Assembly: GCA_040880065.1 (NCBI GenBank)
Contig: JBBDJE010000003.1
Span: 132,533-196,532 of the forward strand
DNA length: 64,000 nucleotides
DNA from: Abyssibius sp040880065
GTDB lineage: Bacteria; Pseudomonadota; Alphaproteobacteria; Rhodobacterales; Rhodobacteraceae
Reading direction: 5' to 3'
Position numbers and translations under genes: made by a program. Shown here in pieces: positions 47,525 through 56,330 of the stretch; position 1 is the first letter of the stretch, and each line of letters opens with the position of its first letter. The notes under the pieces are model-generated. The model did no database searches and was not told the origin of the DNA. It saw nothing but the letters and a program-made list of their open reading frames with translations.

Positions 47525-47659
47525 AACAGGGTAGCCGCGCGCAGGCGTGGATGTGTTCAACCGTGTTGTCCACCCACAGGTCCGGTTCGCAACAAAGTAA
47601 TAAGCGCAGGCGCGTTATGTCTGCCGGTGTTTGAAAGAAGACCCTACGGGAGGGGATTA

Positions 47660-48769
47660 ATGCTAAAACGCATCGTCACTATGTCACTACTTGCCACGGC
47701 AGGAACATTTGGCACTGCTCAGGCGCAAACGCCTTGCGAAGCCTACACGATTAGCGCAGGCGACTCGCTGCAATCCATCGCGCGGCGTGCCTTTGACAAT
47801 CCGGCATTGTTCCAGCTTGTCTACCTCGCCAACCGCGACGTTATCGGTGCCAACCCGAACGTCATTACCGTCGGCACGGTCATTCAGATGCCCTGCGAAG
47901 ACGGCACAAACCCCGGCGCGAATACATCCGCTGGCAGCTTTGCCAACACGGTTGATGCGAATACCGTCACGGCTTCCGCTGTTGCCCCGCTCAGCGAGCC
48001 CGTCGCCGCCCCCACAGGCGGGATGACCCCGTTTGTTGCCCCGATCACCTTTGTAACGGGTGCCGATTATGCACCCTTCACCGGCCCTGAACTGCCGGAA
48101 GGCGGGATGTATACCGAACTCGTGCGCCGCGCGCTCGAAATTGCCGACCCCAACCGCGACTCGCGTGTCGATTTCGTAAAAGACTGGGGCTCGCACCTGA
48201 GAACATTGCTGCCCAACGGAGCCTATGACATGGGTTTCCCTTGGTATTTGCCCGATTGCACCAACCTTGAGCCGCTGAACCAGTCCGACCGCGAGCGCTG
48301 CACCGTGTTCGACCATTCCGACCCGTTCTACGAGGTTGTGATCTCCATGTATGTGCTGGCCGATGGCCCCTATGCACGCGCTCAAGGCCCCGAAGATATT
48401 TTCGGCACCAGGCTTTGCCGCCCGGAAGGGTATTTCCAGTTTGACCTTGCACAGGCCGGTCTGATCGAAAATGGAACATTGATGTCACCATCAACCCCGC
48501 AAGATTGCCTGCGCATGCTGTCCGCCGGCGAGATTGACGTCTTCACAATCAACCAGTTGACCGGCGAGGAAACCATTGCAGATCTCGGCCTTGAAGGGCA
48601 GGTCATCGAGGTTCCGGGCCTTCAGTCGGTGCAAACCCTGCACGTGCTGACACCGAAAACCAACCCGATGGGCCGCAGCCAGATCGCCCTGCTCAATGCC
48701 GGTCTGCGCACGATGGTCGAATCGGGCGAGTGGTTCCTGATTGTAAGCCGCCAGCTTTCGGCACAGTAA
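47660..48769 (+). CDS. Secreted LysM - solute-binding-protein fusion, second copy
   Basis: 369 residues with the same architecture as its upstream neighbour: signal peptide 1-22, LysM at about 25-80 (YTISAGDSLQSIARRAF ... VGTVIQMPC), a Ser/Thr/Ala linker and a binding-protein-like region (YAPFTGPELPEGGMYTELV; SVQTLHVLTPKTNPMG). Sequence identity between the copies is low except for the LysM core, the ESGEW/SSGEW C-terminal block and the P-EGGM/P-NGGAM motif, so the duplication is old. ATG 47660 follows GGGAGGGG. A bidirectional terminator follows. Confidence 0.85.
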   Translation: MLKRIVTMSLLATAGTFGTAQAQTPCEAYTISAGDSLQSIARRAFDNPALFQLVYLANRDVIGANPNVITVGTVIQMPCEDGTNPGANTSAGSFANTVDANTVTASAVAPLSEPVAAPTGGMTPFVAPITFVTGADYAPFTGPELPEGGMYTELVRRALEIADPNRDSRVDFVKDWGSHLRTLLPNGAYDMGFPWYLPDCTNLEPLNQSDRERCTVFDHSDPFYEVVISMYVLADGPYARAQGPEDIFGTRLCRPEGYFQFDLAQAGLIENGTLMSPSTPQDCLRMLSAGEIDVFTINQLTGEETIADLGLEGQVIEVPGLQSVQTLHVLTPKTNPMGRSQIALLNAGLRTMVESGEWFLIVSRQLSAQ

Positions 48770-48785
48770 GCAGCCCAGTATAGCC

Positions 48786-48815
48786 AAAAAGCCCCGCTGC
48801 TGCGGGGCTTTTTTT
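48786..48815. terminator. Bidirectional Rho-independent terminator
   Basis: A perfect 7-bp stem GCCCCGC / GCGGGGC with loop TGCT is flanked by five A and seven T. It serves the second LysM gene and the convergent ChaC-like gene, whose stop codon lies in the T-run. Confidence 0.92.
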
Positions 48816-49350
48816 ATGCGCTACGGGCAGATACCATTTGCGAAAGCGCAAACAGGTCGGGCGCATCAATATCCAGCCCGCGTAGGCTTCGCACGGTGTT
48901 TTCCAGATAGTCACGGTTCGGTCCGGCCGAGCCTTTGGCCCGCGCGATAATTTCCGCCTGAGCCTCCAGCGGCAAATCACCTGCATATTGGGCATGGTCG
49001 CGCGCCACAACAAATGTCGTGGCTTTCACATTACGGCCATCGTGCAAATTCAGGCGACAGGTTTGCTCGTAATAGGCATAGGAAATGAGTTCACGCGCGC
49101 GCAGATAGGTCAGCACTGCCGCGCCAGTCCCCGGTGCGGCGCGCAGCGCCATCCCTGTGCAGCTTTGCCCTTCGCAGACATCCAGCGCCAGCACCAGGCC
49201 CGGCGCATCATGCGTGCCGCGATAATGCACCGAGCGCATGTAAAACCCGCGCCTGAACCCGTCAGCCCGCGCAAGGCAGGCTTCCGCCACCTCAAATCCG
49301 GGGTTCCAGATCAGGCTGCCATAGGCGAAAACCCAAAGATCATTCGACAT
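48814..49350 (-). CDS. Gamma-glutamylcyclotransferase, ChaC family
   Basis: 178 residues. The substrate-binding loop FAYGSLIWNPGF is at residues 8-19, followed by MRSVHYRGTHDAPGLVLAL and the region with the catalytic glutamate (ARELISYAYYEQTC). ChaC proteins cleave glutathione to 5-oxoproline and Cys-Gly. The ATG at 49350 has a perfect GGAGG; the longer frame to 49617 is unrelated sequence. It is divergent from the DUF2125 gene. Confidence 0.93.
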   Translation of the reverse strand: MSNDLWVFAYGSLIWNPGFEVAEACLARADGFRRGFYMRSVHYRGTHDAPGLVLALDVCEGQSCTGMALRAAPGTGAAVLTYLRARELISYAYYEQTCRLNLHDGRNVKATTFVVARDHAQYAGDLPLEAQAEIIARAKGSAGPNRDYLENTVRSLRGLDIDAPDLFALSQMVSARSA

Positions 49351-49429
49351 GAAGCCTCCTTTGCGCAGGCTCTGTTGCTGCGCTTTGCTTTGGTATAGTG
49401 AGGCAGGGCAAGCAGTAAAACAGGCCATT

Positions 49430-50413
49430 ATGCGCAAACTACTCTTTTTGGTCATCCTTGCCGCCTCGCTTTGGGGCGGATACTGGTTTATTGGCGCTTC
49501 TGCCAAAAATATCGCACTGACCGAATGGTTCAAGGCGCAAAACACCCGCGGCTGGACAGCGCAATACGACACGCTCGCCGTGCGCGGCTTTCCCAACCGA
49601 TTCGACACGACGATCACCGATTATCTGCTTGAAAACCCTTATGGCCGCTGGGGGTTGCAGGGCGAGGCGCTGGAAATTGCCGCGCTTTCCTACAAACCCA
49701 ATCACGCGATCATTTCCTTTCAGGGCCAACAAACCCTTTCAACACCGCAAATGGTTGTGCGGCTGAATGCCCGCCAATTGCGCGCCTCGATGGTGGTGGA
49801 ACCCTCAATCGACCTTACGCTGGAACGCCTCCGCCTAGAGGCGGCAAATATGGAAATGCGCAGCGGCACCGGTTGGCAGGGGGCCTTCGACTTTGCCTAT
49901 CTGGCCTTTGAGAATGTCGAAACCCGCCCGCTGGACTATCGTTTCGGCCTTTCGCTCTCGGCCTTTAACCACGGCATCCGTTGGCAGGGCACGCCGCCTG
50001 ACCTGCCCCGCCTCATCCAGTCTATCGCTGTTGACAGTATTACAACCTATGACGCGCCATGGGACAGACTCAGCTTTGAAACCCGCCCGCCACGGGCGCG
50101 CCATATCAGCTTGCAAAGCTTCGCCCTGCAATGGGGTGATCTTGGTATCACCGCCCAAGGCGAAGTTGATATTTTGGCCGACGGCACGCTCGATGGCGAA
50201 ATTTCGCTGCGCATAGAAAACGTGCGCCTGTTCATTGCCGCCCTGCGCGCTGGCGGTGTGCTTGAACCCAATCTCACGGGTGGGGCCATTGCCGGGCTTA
50301 CGCGTCTGGCGGCGCGCCGCAACAGCCTTACCCTGCCGCTGCGCTTCACCAACCGCCGCACACGGCTTGGCCCGATCGACCTCGGCCCTGCACCACAAAT
50401 GAACCGCCGCTAG
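49430..50413 (+). CDS. DUF2125 domain-containing protein
   Basis: 327 residues: an N-terminal anchor or signal (RKLLFLVILAASLWGGYWFIG) and a largely beta-strand periplasmic region typical of DUF2125, an alphaproteobacterial envelope family of unknown function (VRGFPNRFDTTITDYLL; YKPNHAIISFQGQQTL). Its stop codon is the first triplet of dispersed repeat copy 2. ATG 49430 begins the signal-like stretch. Confidence 0.87.
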   Translation: MRKLLFLVILAASLWGGYWFIGASAKNIALTEWFKAQNTRGWTAQYDTLAVRGFPNRFDTTITDYLLENPYGRWGLQGEALEIAALSYKPNHAIISFQGQQTLSTPQMVVRLNARQLRASMVVEPSIDLTLERLRLEAANMEMRSGTGWQGAFDFAYLAFENVETRPLDYRFGLSLSAFNHGIRWQGTPPDLPRLIQSIAVDSITTYDAPWDRLSFETRPPRARHISLQSFALQWGDLGITAQGEVDILADGTLDGEISLRIENVRLFIAALRAGGVLEPNLTGGAIAGLTRLAARRNSLTLPLRFTNRRTRLGPIDLGPAPQMNRR

Positions 50414-50518
50414 CGCGTGTCGCGCACATCCATTCACACGCGACACACTCTAACCTTCTGACAACGCCTGCTTAACAAGCAGAAAGCCGGTTCCATTCAT
50501 CCTGCAACATGCTTTAGC
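50411..50518. repeat. Dispersed intergenic palindromic repeat, copy 2
   Basis: ~108 bp, same orientation and layout as copy 1. The first part is an imperfect inverted repeat (TAGCGCGTGTCGC / GCGACACACTCTA), followed by GAAAGCCGGTTCCATT and the end CTGCAACATGCTTTAG. It begins exactly with the TAG stop of the DUF2125 gene. Confidence 0.8.
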
Positions 50519-50597
50519 CTATCTTTTGTTCATAAATATCCCACGGGGGTCTGGGGGTGTGAAACCCCCAGCCTGCGCCCGTCAGAGCAAAACACCG

Positions 50598-51200
50598 CTA
50601 GCGGCAGTAGCTCCCTGAGCGATATTCTGCGGTGTCAAAATGGAAATGGTTAAAATGGAACCGGTCTGACTCTGGCCCCAGAACCGTGCCAAACGGCCCG
50701 CAGGCACTGGCATGCAAACGCGTCAAGGCGGCACCCGCTCGACCGCGCCCCCAATCCTGCGCAACATTCAATGTGGTGCCGTTGTTCAACACGAACTCGC
50801 CAATATCAATGGCATTGCCCAAAGCATGTTCCGACATACGCGCCCCGCGCTGCGAGTTTCGCGGCCGGCACGCATATGATGCAAAAACCCGCATGCTTTC
50901 TAGGCGTCCGTTCATGCCACGCAAGGCCGCGCGTGCATCCGTTTCAACCCAGTCAGCCAAAACCTTGGCAGTGCGGCAGTTGAGCGTGGCGCCGGGGTTC
51001 AGTGCAACCCCGGCAATTTCGCGAATGCGCACCGCGCGGCCAATGCCGCAAGCGCCGTTGTCTTCAACCGCACCCACGCGCTCGCCATAGATCCGGCTAT
51101 CGTTGCAAAGCTGCACCAGGCCCGGCGAGGGCGAATAGGATGAACGGCCGATACAAGCGGCCAATATAATCATGAATGTCAGCCCGAATATCATCCGCAT
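50598..51200 (-). CDS. Extensin-like lipoprotein
   Basis: 200 residues of the extensin-like (PF06904) family, with a D-Ala-D-Ala-peptidase-like Zn fold: RPRNSQRGARMSEHALGNAID, IGEFVLNNGT and FHFNHFHFDT supply the His/Asp/His zinc ligands. The N terminus ends with a lipobox (ILAAC), so it should be a substrate of Lgt. ATG 51200 has AAGGAG at suitable spacing among several ATGs. A role in peptidoglycan trimming is likely but not proven. Confidence 0.88.
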   Translation of the reverse strand: MRMIFGLTFMIILAACIGRSSYSPSPGLVQLCNDSRIYGERVGAVEDNGACGIGRAVRIREIAGVALNPGATLNCRTAKVLADWVETDARAALRGMNGRLESMRVFASYACRPRNSQRGARMSEHALGNAIDIGEFVLNNGTTLNVAQDWGRGRAGAALTRLHASACGPFGTVLGPESDRFHFNHFHFDTAEYRSGSYCR

Positions 51201-51304
51201 CATGCACTCCTTTACCATAGCCTAGCGCAATGTGCCTCCATGGTCAGCCCAGCGTCAGCCCGCAGACAACATTGGCTGCCAGCATACGCGACAATCCGCG
51301 CGCC

Positions 51305-52216
51305 TCATGGCTTGACGCGGCCAAAATCGGGCGCCGCGCTGTCTTGTCCCGCATCGATAATACCGCGCCGAATGGCGCGCGTGCGGGTAAAATAATCATG
51401 CAGCATATCACCGTCGCCGGTGCGAATGGCACGTTGCAGCGCAAATAATTCCTCTGTGAACCGCCCCAGAATCTCCAATGTGGCGGCTTTGTTGTGCAAG
51501 AACACATCGCGCCACATGGTCGGGTCAGATGATGCGATACGCGTAAAGTCGCGAAAGCCCGCTGCCGAATAATTGATGACTTCAGTCTCCGTCACCCGCT
51601 TCAGATCATCAGCCACGCCGACCATCGTATAGGCAATGAGATGCGGGGCGTGGCTGGTCACGGCGAGCACAAGGTCATGATGTGCGGCATCCATCGTATC
51701 GACCTTTGCGCCCATCGCCTGCCAGAATGCAGCCAGCCGTTCGCCTGCTGCCGGGTCACTGCCGGCAAGCGGGGTCATCAGGCACCAACGATTGTCAAAC
51801 AGGCTGGCAAAGCCCGCATCGGGCCCTGAATGTTCGGTGCCGGCAAGCGGATGCGCGGGCACGAAATGCACGCCATTTGGCAAATGCGGGGCGACAGCCT
51901 CTATCACTTCGGCCTTGACCGAGCCAACATCGCTCACGGTTGCCCCTACCGCCAGATGCGGGGCAATTTCAGCCGCCACAGCCCCCATGACCCCCACCGG
52001 CACGCACAGAATAACCAGATCCGCCCCACCAACGGCTGCCGCCGCGCTGTCAAAACACTCATCGACAAACCTGCGCTCAACCGCCTTGGCGCGGGTTTCA
52101 GCCGTGCGTGCATAGCCGGTGATGCGCGATGCCATGCCCGCACGGCGCATGGCAAGCCCGATAGAGCCTGCAATCAGCCCCAACCCGATCAGAGCAACAT
52201 GTTTATATTCAGCCAT
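51305..52216 (-). CDS. Prephenate/arogenate dehydrogenase
   Basis: Oxidative decarboxylation in tyrosine synthesis. 303 residues. The N-terminal GLGLIAGSIGLAMRRAG dinucleotide motif, SDVGSVKAEVIEAV, the active-site HPLAGTEHSG and SHAPHLIAYTMVG are present. It overlaps hisC by eight bases. The alphaproteobacterial pair usually serves both tyrosine and histidine synthesis, with HisC also acting on aromatic amino acids. Confidence 0.95.
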   Translation of the reverse strand: MAEYKHVALIGLGLIAGSIGLAMRRAGMASRITGYARTAETRAKAVERRFVDECFDSAAAAVGGADLVILCVPVGVMGAVAAEIAPHLAVGATVSDVGSVKAEVIEAVAPHLPNGVHFVPAHPLAGTEHSGPDAGFASLFDNRWCLMTPLAGSDPAAGERLAAFWQAMGAKVDTMDAAHHDLVLAVTSHAPHLIAYTMVGVADDLKRVTETEVINYSAAGFRDFTRIASSDPTMWRDVFLHNKAATLEILGRFTEELFALQRAIRTGDGDMLHDYFTRTRAIRRGIIDAGQDSAAPDFGRVKP

Positions 52217-53312
52217 CGGCCCGCCCTTTCATAAAGTCGTGCAAACAGGCCAGCACAGCTTGGCAGGCCAACTCGTCACCCACCGTAATGCGCAGGCATT
52301 GCGGCAGTTTGTAATTGGCAACATAGCGCACGATCAGCCCGCGCATTTGCAATGCGGCATCGGCGGCCTGCGCTATCTCGGCGCTTTCAAACCTTGCCAG
52401 GATGAAATTTGCATGGCTCTGGTCTGAAGGAATGCCAAGCGATGCCAACTCGCCCGCCAGCCAGTCACGCAGGCGCAGGTTTTCCGCGCGGCAGCCATTT
52501 ACATAATCCTGATCGGCCACCGCAGCCTCGGCCACCGCCAACTGGCTGGCCGACAGGTTGAATGGGCCGCGAATGCGGTTCAGCACATCAATCACATGCT
52601 GCGGGCCATAGCCCCAACCAATACGCAAGCCCCCAAGCCCGTAAATTTTGGAGAATGTCCGCGTCATCACCACATTTTCGCGGGTTGTGGCCAAGCCTGC
52701 ATGACCATCAAAGCCCGGCACAAACTCGGCATAGGCACCATCAAGCACCAGCAGCGCTTGCGGCGGCAAGCCATCGGCCAGTCGCACCACCTCGGCTGGC
52801 GAAATCATCGTGCCAGTCGGGTTGTTGGGGTTGGCGGTAAACACCAGTTTGGTGTTTACGGTGCAGCCTGCCAGCAGCGCGTCAACATCGGTATGGCGGT
52901 CGCGTTCGGCCACCTCGACCGGGGTTGCACCCGCAGCGAGCGCAGCAATGCGATACATGGCAAAACCGTGTTCGGTGAACAGAACCTCATCGCCCCTACC
53001 GGCATAGCACTGGCACAGAAAGTGGATAATTTCGTCGGAACCAACGCCGCAAATGATGCGCGCAGCGTCCAGCCCATGCACCGCCCCGATGGCTGCGCGC
53101 AAACCCGCATGATCGGTTTCGGGATACACAGCCAAACCATCGGCCGCCGCGGCATAGGCCGCGCGCGCCGCTGGCCCCGGCCCGTGCGGGTTTTCGTTGG
53201 CAGAAAGCTTGGTTACGCGGTTTTGCGCACCATCCACGCGCGCCTTGCCGCTGACATAAAGGCTGATATCCAATATGCCGGGCTGCGGGATAATGCTCGG
53301 ATGCGCGCTCAT
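52209..53312 (-). CDS. hisC: Histidinol-phosphate aminotransferase
   Basis: PLP class II aminotransferase, 367 residues. LSANENPHGPGPAA near the N terminus, the PLP pocket FTANPNNPTGTMIS and the Schiff-base region RTFSKIYGLGGLRIGWGYG are intact. It is the first gene of a two-gene unit with prephenate dehydrogenase, suggesting dual use for histidine and tyrosine/phenylalanine. Confidence 0.95.
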   Translation of the reverse strand: MSAHPSIIPQPGILDISLYVSGKARVDGAQNRVTKLSANENPHGPGPAARAAYAAAADGLAVYPETDHAGLRAAIGAVHGLDAARIICGVGSDEIIHFLCQCYAGRGDEVLFTEHGFAMYRIAALAAGATPVEVAERDRHTDVDALLAGCTVNTKLVFTANPNNPTGTMISPAEVVRLADGLPPQALLVLDGAYAEFVPGFDGHAGLATTRENVVMTRTFSKIYGLGGLRIGWGYGPQHVIDVLNRIRGPFNLSASQLAVAEAAVADQDYVNGCRAENLRLRDWLAGELASLGIPSDQSHANFILARFESAEIAQAADAALQMRGLIVRYVANYKLPQCLRITVGDELACQAVLACLHDFMKGRADG

Positions 53313-53375
53313 TTTCTCTGCTTTCTCGCTGCAAATACCGGTTTTCTTTAGCGGGCGCGAAACGCTTAGGCCAGC

Positions 53376-55583
53376 CTAATAAAAGCTTTGCGGGTCAATG
53401 TCGATTGTCAGGCGGATATTGGCGGGCAGGCGCAGCCCTTCGGTCCAGCGGCGCAGCGCATCCTGAATGGGTGCGCCTTTGGGGGTTTTGATGAGCATAC
53501 GAACCCTGTGGCGGCCGCGTATTCGCGCCACTGGCGCAGCCGCGGGGCCATAAAGCTGCGATTCGATTTGCGCGCGCCCCGCCCAAGCCTTGGCCATATC
53601 ACGCGCCAGCGCATAAACCGCGCTTTCATCGGGGCCCGACAGAACTATCCCCGCCATGCGTCCATAGGGCGGCGCACCGGCGCGGGCGCGGCTTGCGGCC
53701 TCGGCGGCCCAGAACGCCTCTTCGTCGCCCGCAATAATCGCCTTGATCAGCGGATGGTCGGGCTGGTGGCTTTGGATCAACGCCTGCCCCGGTTTTTCAG
53801 CCCGTCCTGCGCGGCCTGCCACCTGCCGGATAAGCTGGAAGCTTTTTTCGGCGGCGCGCAAGTCGCCGCCCTCCAGCCCCAGATCGGCGTCGATCACCCC
53901 CACAAGTGTAAGCAGCGGAAAGTTATGGCCCTTGGCCACCATTTGTGTGCCGATGATGATGTCGGCCCCGCCTTGGGCAATGTCCAGAATTCGCGCCTTC
54001 ATTGCCCGTGTGCTGCCTGCCATGTCAGAGCTCAGCACCGCAATCCGCGCATCGGGGAAGCGGGCCTCGACCTCCTCGGCGAGCCGCTCGACCCCCGGGC
54101 CGATAGGTGCCAGCTTGCCTTCAACGCCGCAAGACGGGCAGGCGACGGGCACGGGCGTGCTCTCGCCGCATTGGTGGCAGACAAGCCGCGCCAGAAAGCG
54201 GTGTTCCACCATGCGCGCATCGCAATGCTCACAGCCGACCTGATGGCCACAGGCGCGGCATAACGTTAGCGGGGCAAAGCCGCGGCGGTTCAAAAACAGC
54301 AGCGCCTGCTCGCCATCGGCCATGCGCTGCGCCACGGCATCGGCCAGCATGGGTGAAATCCACTGGTTCGGCTGCATCGGCTCGGCGCGCATGTCAATGG
54401 CGCGCAACTCGGGCATTTCCGCCACGCCAAAACGCTCGGCCAGATCCAGCCGCGCATATTTGCCCGCCTGCGCATTGGCCCAGCTCTCAAGGCTGGGTGT
54501 GGCGCTGGCCAGCACCACCTGCGCACCCGATATGCTGGCGCGCAGCACCGCCATGTCGCGGGCGTGGTAATGCACACCGTCTTCTTGCTTGTAGCTGCCG
54601 TCATGCTCTTCATCGACCACGATGACCCCGAGGTTGCGAAACGGCAAAAACAGCGCCGAGCGCGCACCCACCACAAGCTGCGCTTGCCCGCGCGCCACCG
54701 CCTTCCATGTGCGGCGGCGCTCGGCCATGGTCACGCCCGAATGCCATTCGGCGGGCCGCGCGCCAAAGCGCGCCTCGACGCGGGCCATGAACTCCACGCT
54801 GAGCGCAATTTCCGGCAACAACACCAGCGCCTGCTGGCCAAGCTTAAGCGCCTCGGCCACGGCCTCCAGATACACCTCGGTCTTGCCCGACCCCGTCACG
54901 CCTTTCAACAGTGTTGTGCCGTAAGCGCCGCCTGCCACCCCGGCACGCAACTGCGCCGCCGCTTTTGCCTGTTCGCCGTTCAGCTTGGCACCCGGCAAGG
55001 ACGGGTCCAGCGCCAAAAAAGGCCCATCGCGCGGGGCGAAAACCTCAACCAGACAGCCCTGCGCCACCAAACCCTTGATGACCGAGCCGGAAACCCCAGC
55101 CATGCTGGCCAGCTCGCCCGGCTGGAATGGCAGGCCGCCATACTCTTCAACCAGCGCCAGAACCTTTTCGCGTGCCGGTGTCATCCGGTCGGGCGTAGCG
55201 GTACCCGCAACAAGCACCTTTGTGTCACCCGGCGGATGCATCAGCCCCGGCGCACGCGTGGCCAGCCGCAACATCTGGCAAAGCGGGGTGATGGTATAAT
55301 CGGCGGCGCGTGCCAGAAAATCGCGCATCGGGGCCGGTATGGCCGGCTCGTCCAGCACGCGGATAATCCCGCGCAGCTTGGCACGGTCAAACCCGCCCTG
55401 CCCCTTGCCCCAGACCGCCCCCAGCACACGGCGCGGGCCAAGCGGCACCTCGACCAATGCGCCCAGATCAACGCCACCGGCAGGTGCGCGATAGTCCAAA
55501 AATCGGTCGAGCGGCTCAACCGTCAGCACCGCCACGGCTGCGCCCTCATCAAAATCCCGCTCTTGGCCAAACAAGTCGCTCAT
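53376..55583 (-). CDS. priA: Primosomal protein N' (replication restart helicase)
   Basis: Superfamily 2 helicase that reloads the replisome at stalled forks, 735 residues. The N-terminal DNA-binding domain is followed by Walker A LLKGVTGSGKTEVYLE, the DEEH box VIVDEEHDGSYKQED, the zinc region (CRACGHQVGCEHCDARM, CHQCG, CPSCG) between the helicase lobes, and VAGRAGRAEKPG motif VI. It is divergent from fsa over 87 bp. Confidence 0.97.
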   Translation of the reverse strand: MSDLFGQERDFDEGAAVAVLTVEPLDRFLDYRAPAGGVDLGALVEVPLGPRRVLGAVWGKGQGGFDRAKLRGIIRVLDEPAIPAPMRDFLARAADYTITPLCQMLRLATRAPGLMHPPGDTKVLVAGTATPDRMTPAREKVLALVEEYGGLPFQPGELASMAGVSGSVIKGLVAQGCLVEVFAPRDGPFLALDPSLPGAKLNGEQAKAAAQLRAGVAGGAYGTTLLKGVTGSGKTEVYLEAVAEALKLGQQALVLLPEIALSVEFMARVEARFGARPAEWHSGVTMAERRRTWKAVARGQAQLVVGARSALFLPFRNLGVIVVDEEHDGSYKQEDGVHYHARDMAVLRASISGAQVVLASATPSLESWANAQAGKYARLDLAERFGVAEMPELRAIDMRAEPMQPNQWISPMLADAVAQRMADGEQALLFLNRRGFAPLTLCRACGHQVGCEHCDARMVEHRFLARLVCHQCGESTPVPVACPSCGVEGKLAPIGPGVERLAEEVEARFPDARIAVLSSDMAGSTRAMKARILDIAQGGADIIIGTQMVAKGHNFPLLTLVGVIDADLGLEGGDLRAAEKSFQLIRQVAGRAGRAEKPGQALIQSHQPDHPLIKAIIAGDEEAFWAAEAASRARAGAPPYGRMAGIVLSGPDESAVYALARDMAKAWAGRAQIESQLYGPAAAPVARIRGRHRVRMLIKTPKGAPIQDALRRWTEGLRLPANIRLTIDIDPQSFY

Positions 55584-55670
55584 TGGTATTCCATCCCACC
55601 GCGCGTTCCGCTAACATGCGCGCACAGCCAAACGGGCTGCATTATCAGCACAAAAAAACGGGTAGAGCAG

Positions 55671-56324
55671 ATGAAATTTTTCGTGGACACGGCCGACATT
55701 GACGCGATTGCCGAGCTGAATGCAACCGGGATGGTCGATGGCGTCACCACCAACCCTTCGCTTATCCTGAAATCGGGGCGCGATATTCTGGAAGTAACCC
55801 GTGAAATTTGCGCGCTGGTCAAAGGCCCCGTCAGCGCTGAGGTTGTCTCGCTTGAAGCCGATGAGATGATCGCCGAAGGCCGCAAGCTGGCCGCCATTGC
55901 CCCGAATATCGCGGTGAAAGTGCCGCTGACATGGGCCGGCCTGAAAACCTGCAAAACCCTGACCGACGAAGGCCATATGGTCAATGTCACGCTGTGTTTC
56001 TCGGCCAATCAGGCGCTGCTGGCCGCCAAAGCCGGTGCGACATTCATTTCGCCCTTTGTGGGCCGTCTGGATGACATCAACCTCGATGGCATGGACCTGA
56101 TCAGCGATATCCGCACGATTTACGACAATTTCGGCTTTGAAACCCAGATTCTCGTCGCATCGGTGCGCACGGTCAACCATGTTACGCAATCTGCGCTCAT
56201 CGGTGCCGATGTGATTACCGCGCCCCCCGCCGTGCTGAAAAAACTGGCCGACCATCCGCTGACCGAAGCCGGGCTTGCCGCCTTCATGGCCGATTGGGCG
56301 AAGACCGGCCAGAAAATCCTGTAA
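55671..56324 (+). CDS. fsa: Fructose-6-phosphate aldolase / transaldolase-like
   Basis: 217-residue Schiff-base aldolase of the small transaldolase (FSA/TalC) group: MKFFVDTADIDAIAELN, GVTTNPSLILKSG, the lysine in NIAVKVPLTWAGLKTCKTL, and NVTLCFSANQALLAAKAGA. Members act either as transaldolase or as FSA. The long upstream frame is spurious; the ATG at 55671 begins the family N terminus. DUF484 follows after six bases. Confidence 0.92.
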   Translation: MKFFVDTADIDAIAELNATGMVDGVTTNPSLILKSGRDILEVTREICALVKGPVSAEVVSLEADEMIAEGRKLAAIAPNIAVKVPLTWAGLKTCKTLTDEGHMVNVTLCFSANQALLAAKAGATFISPFVGRLDDINLDGMDLISDIRTIYDNFGFETQILVASVRTVNHVTQSALIGADVITAPPAVLKKLADHPLTEAGLAAFMADWAKTGQKIL

Positions 56325-56330
56325 GCGGGT

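Noticed and set aside
54564..55670. Long plus-strand frame preceding fsa
   Set aside because: It is antisense to priA, is rich in Arg/His/Gln as expected of a shadow frame in high-G+C DNA, and merges with fsa only by chance.
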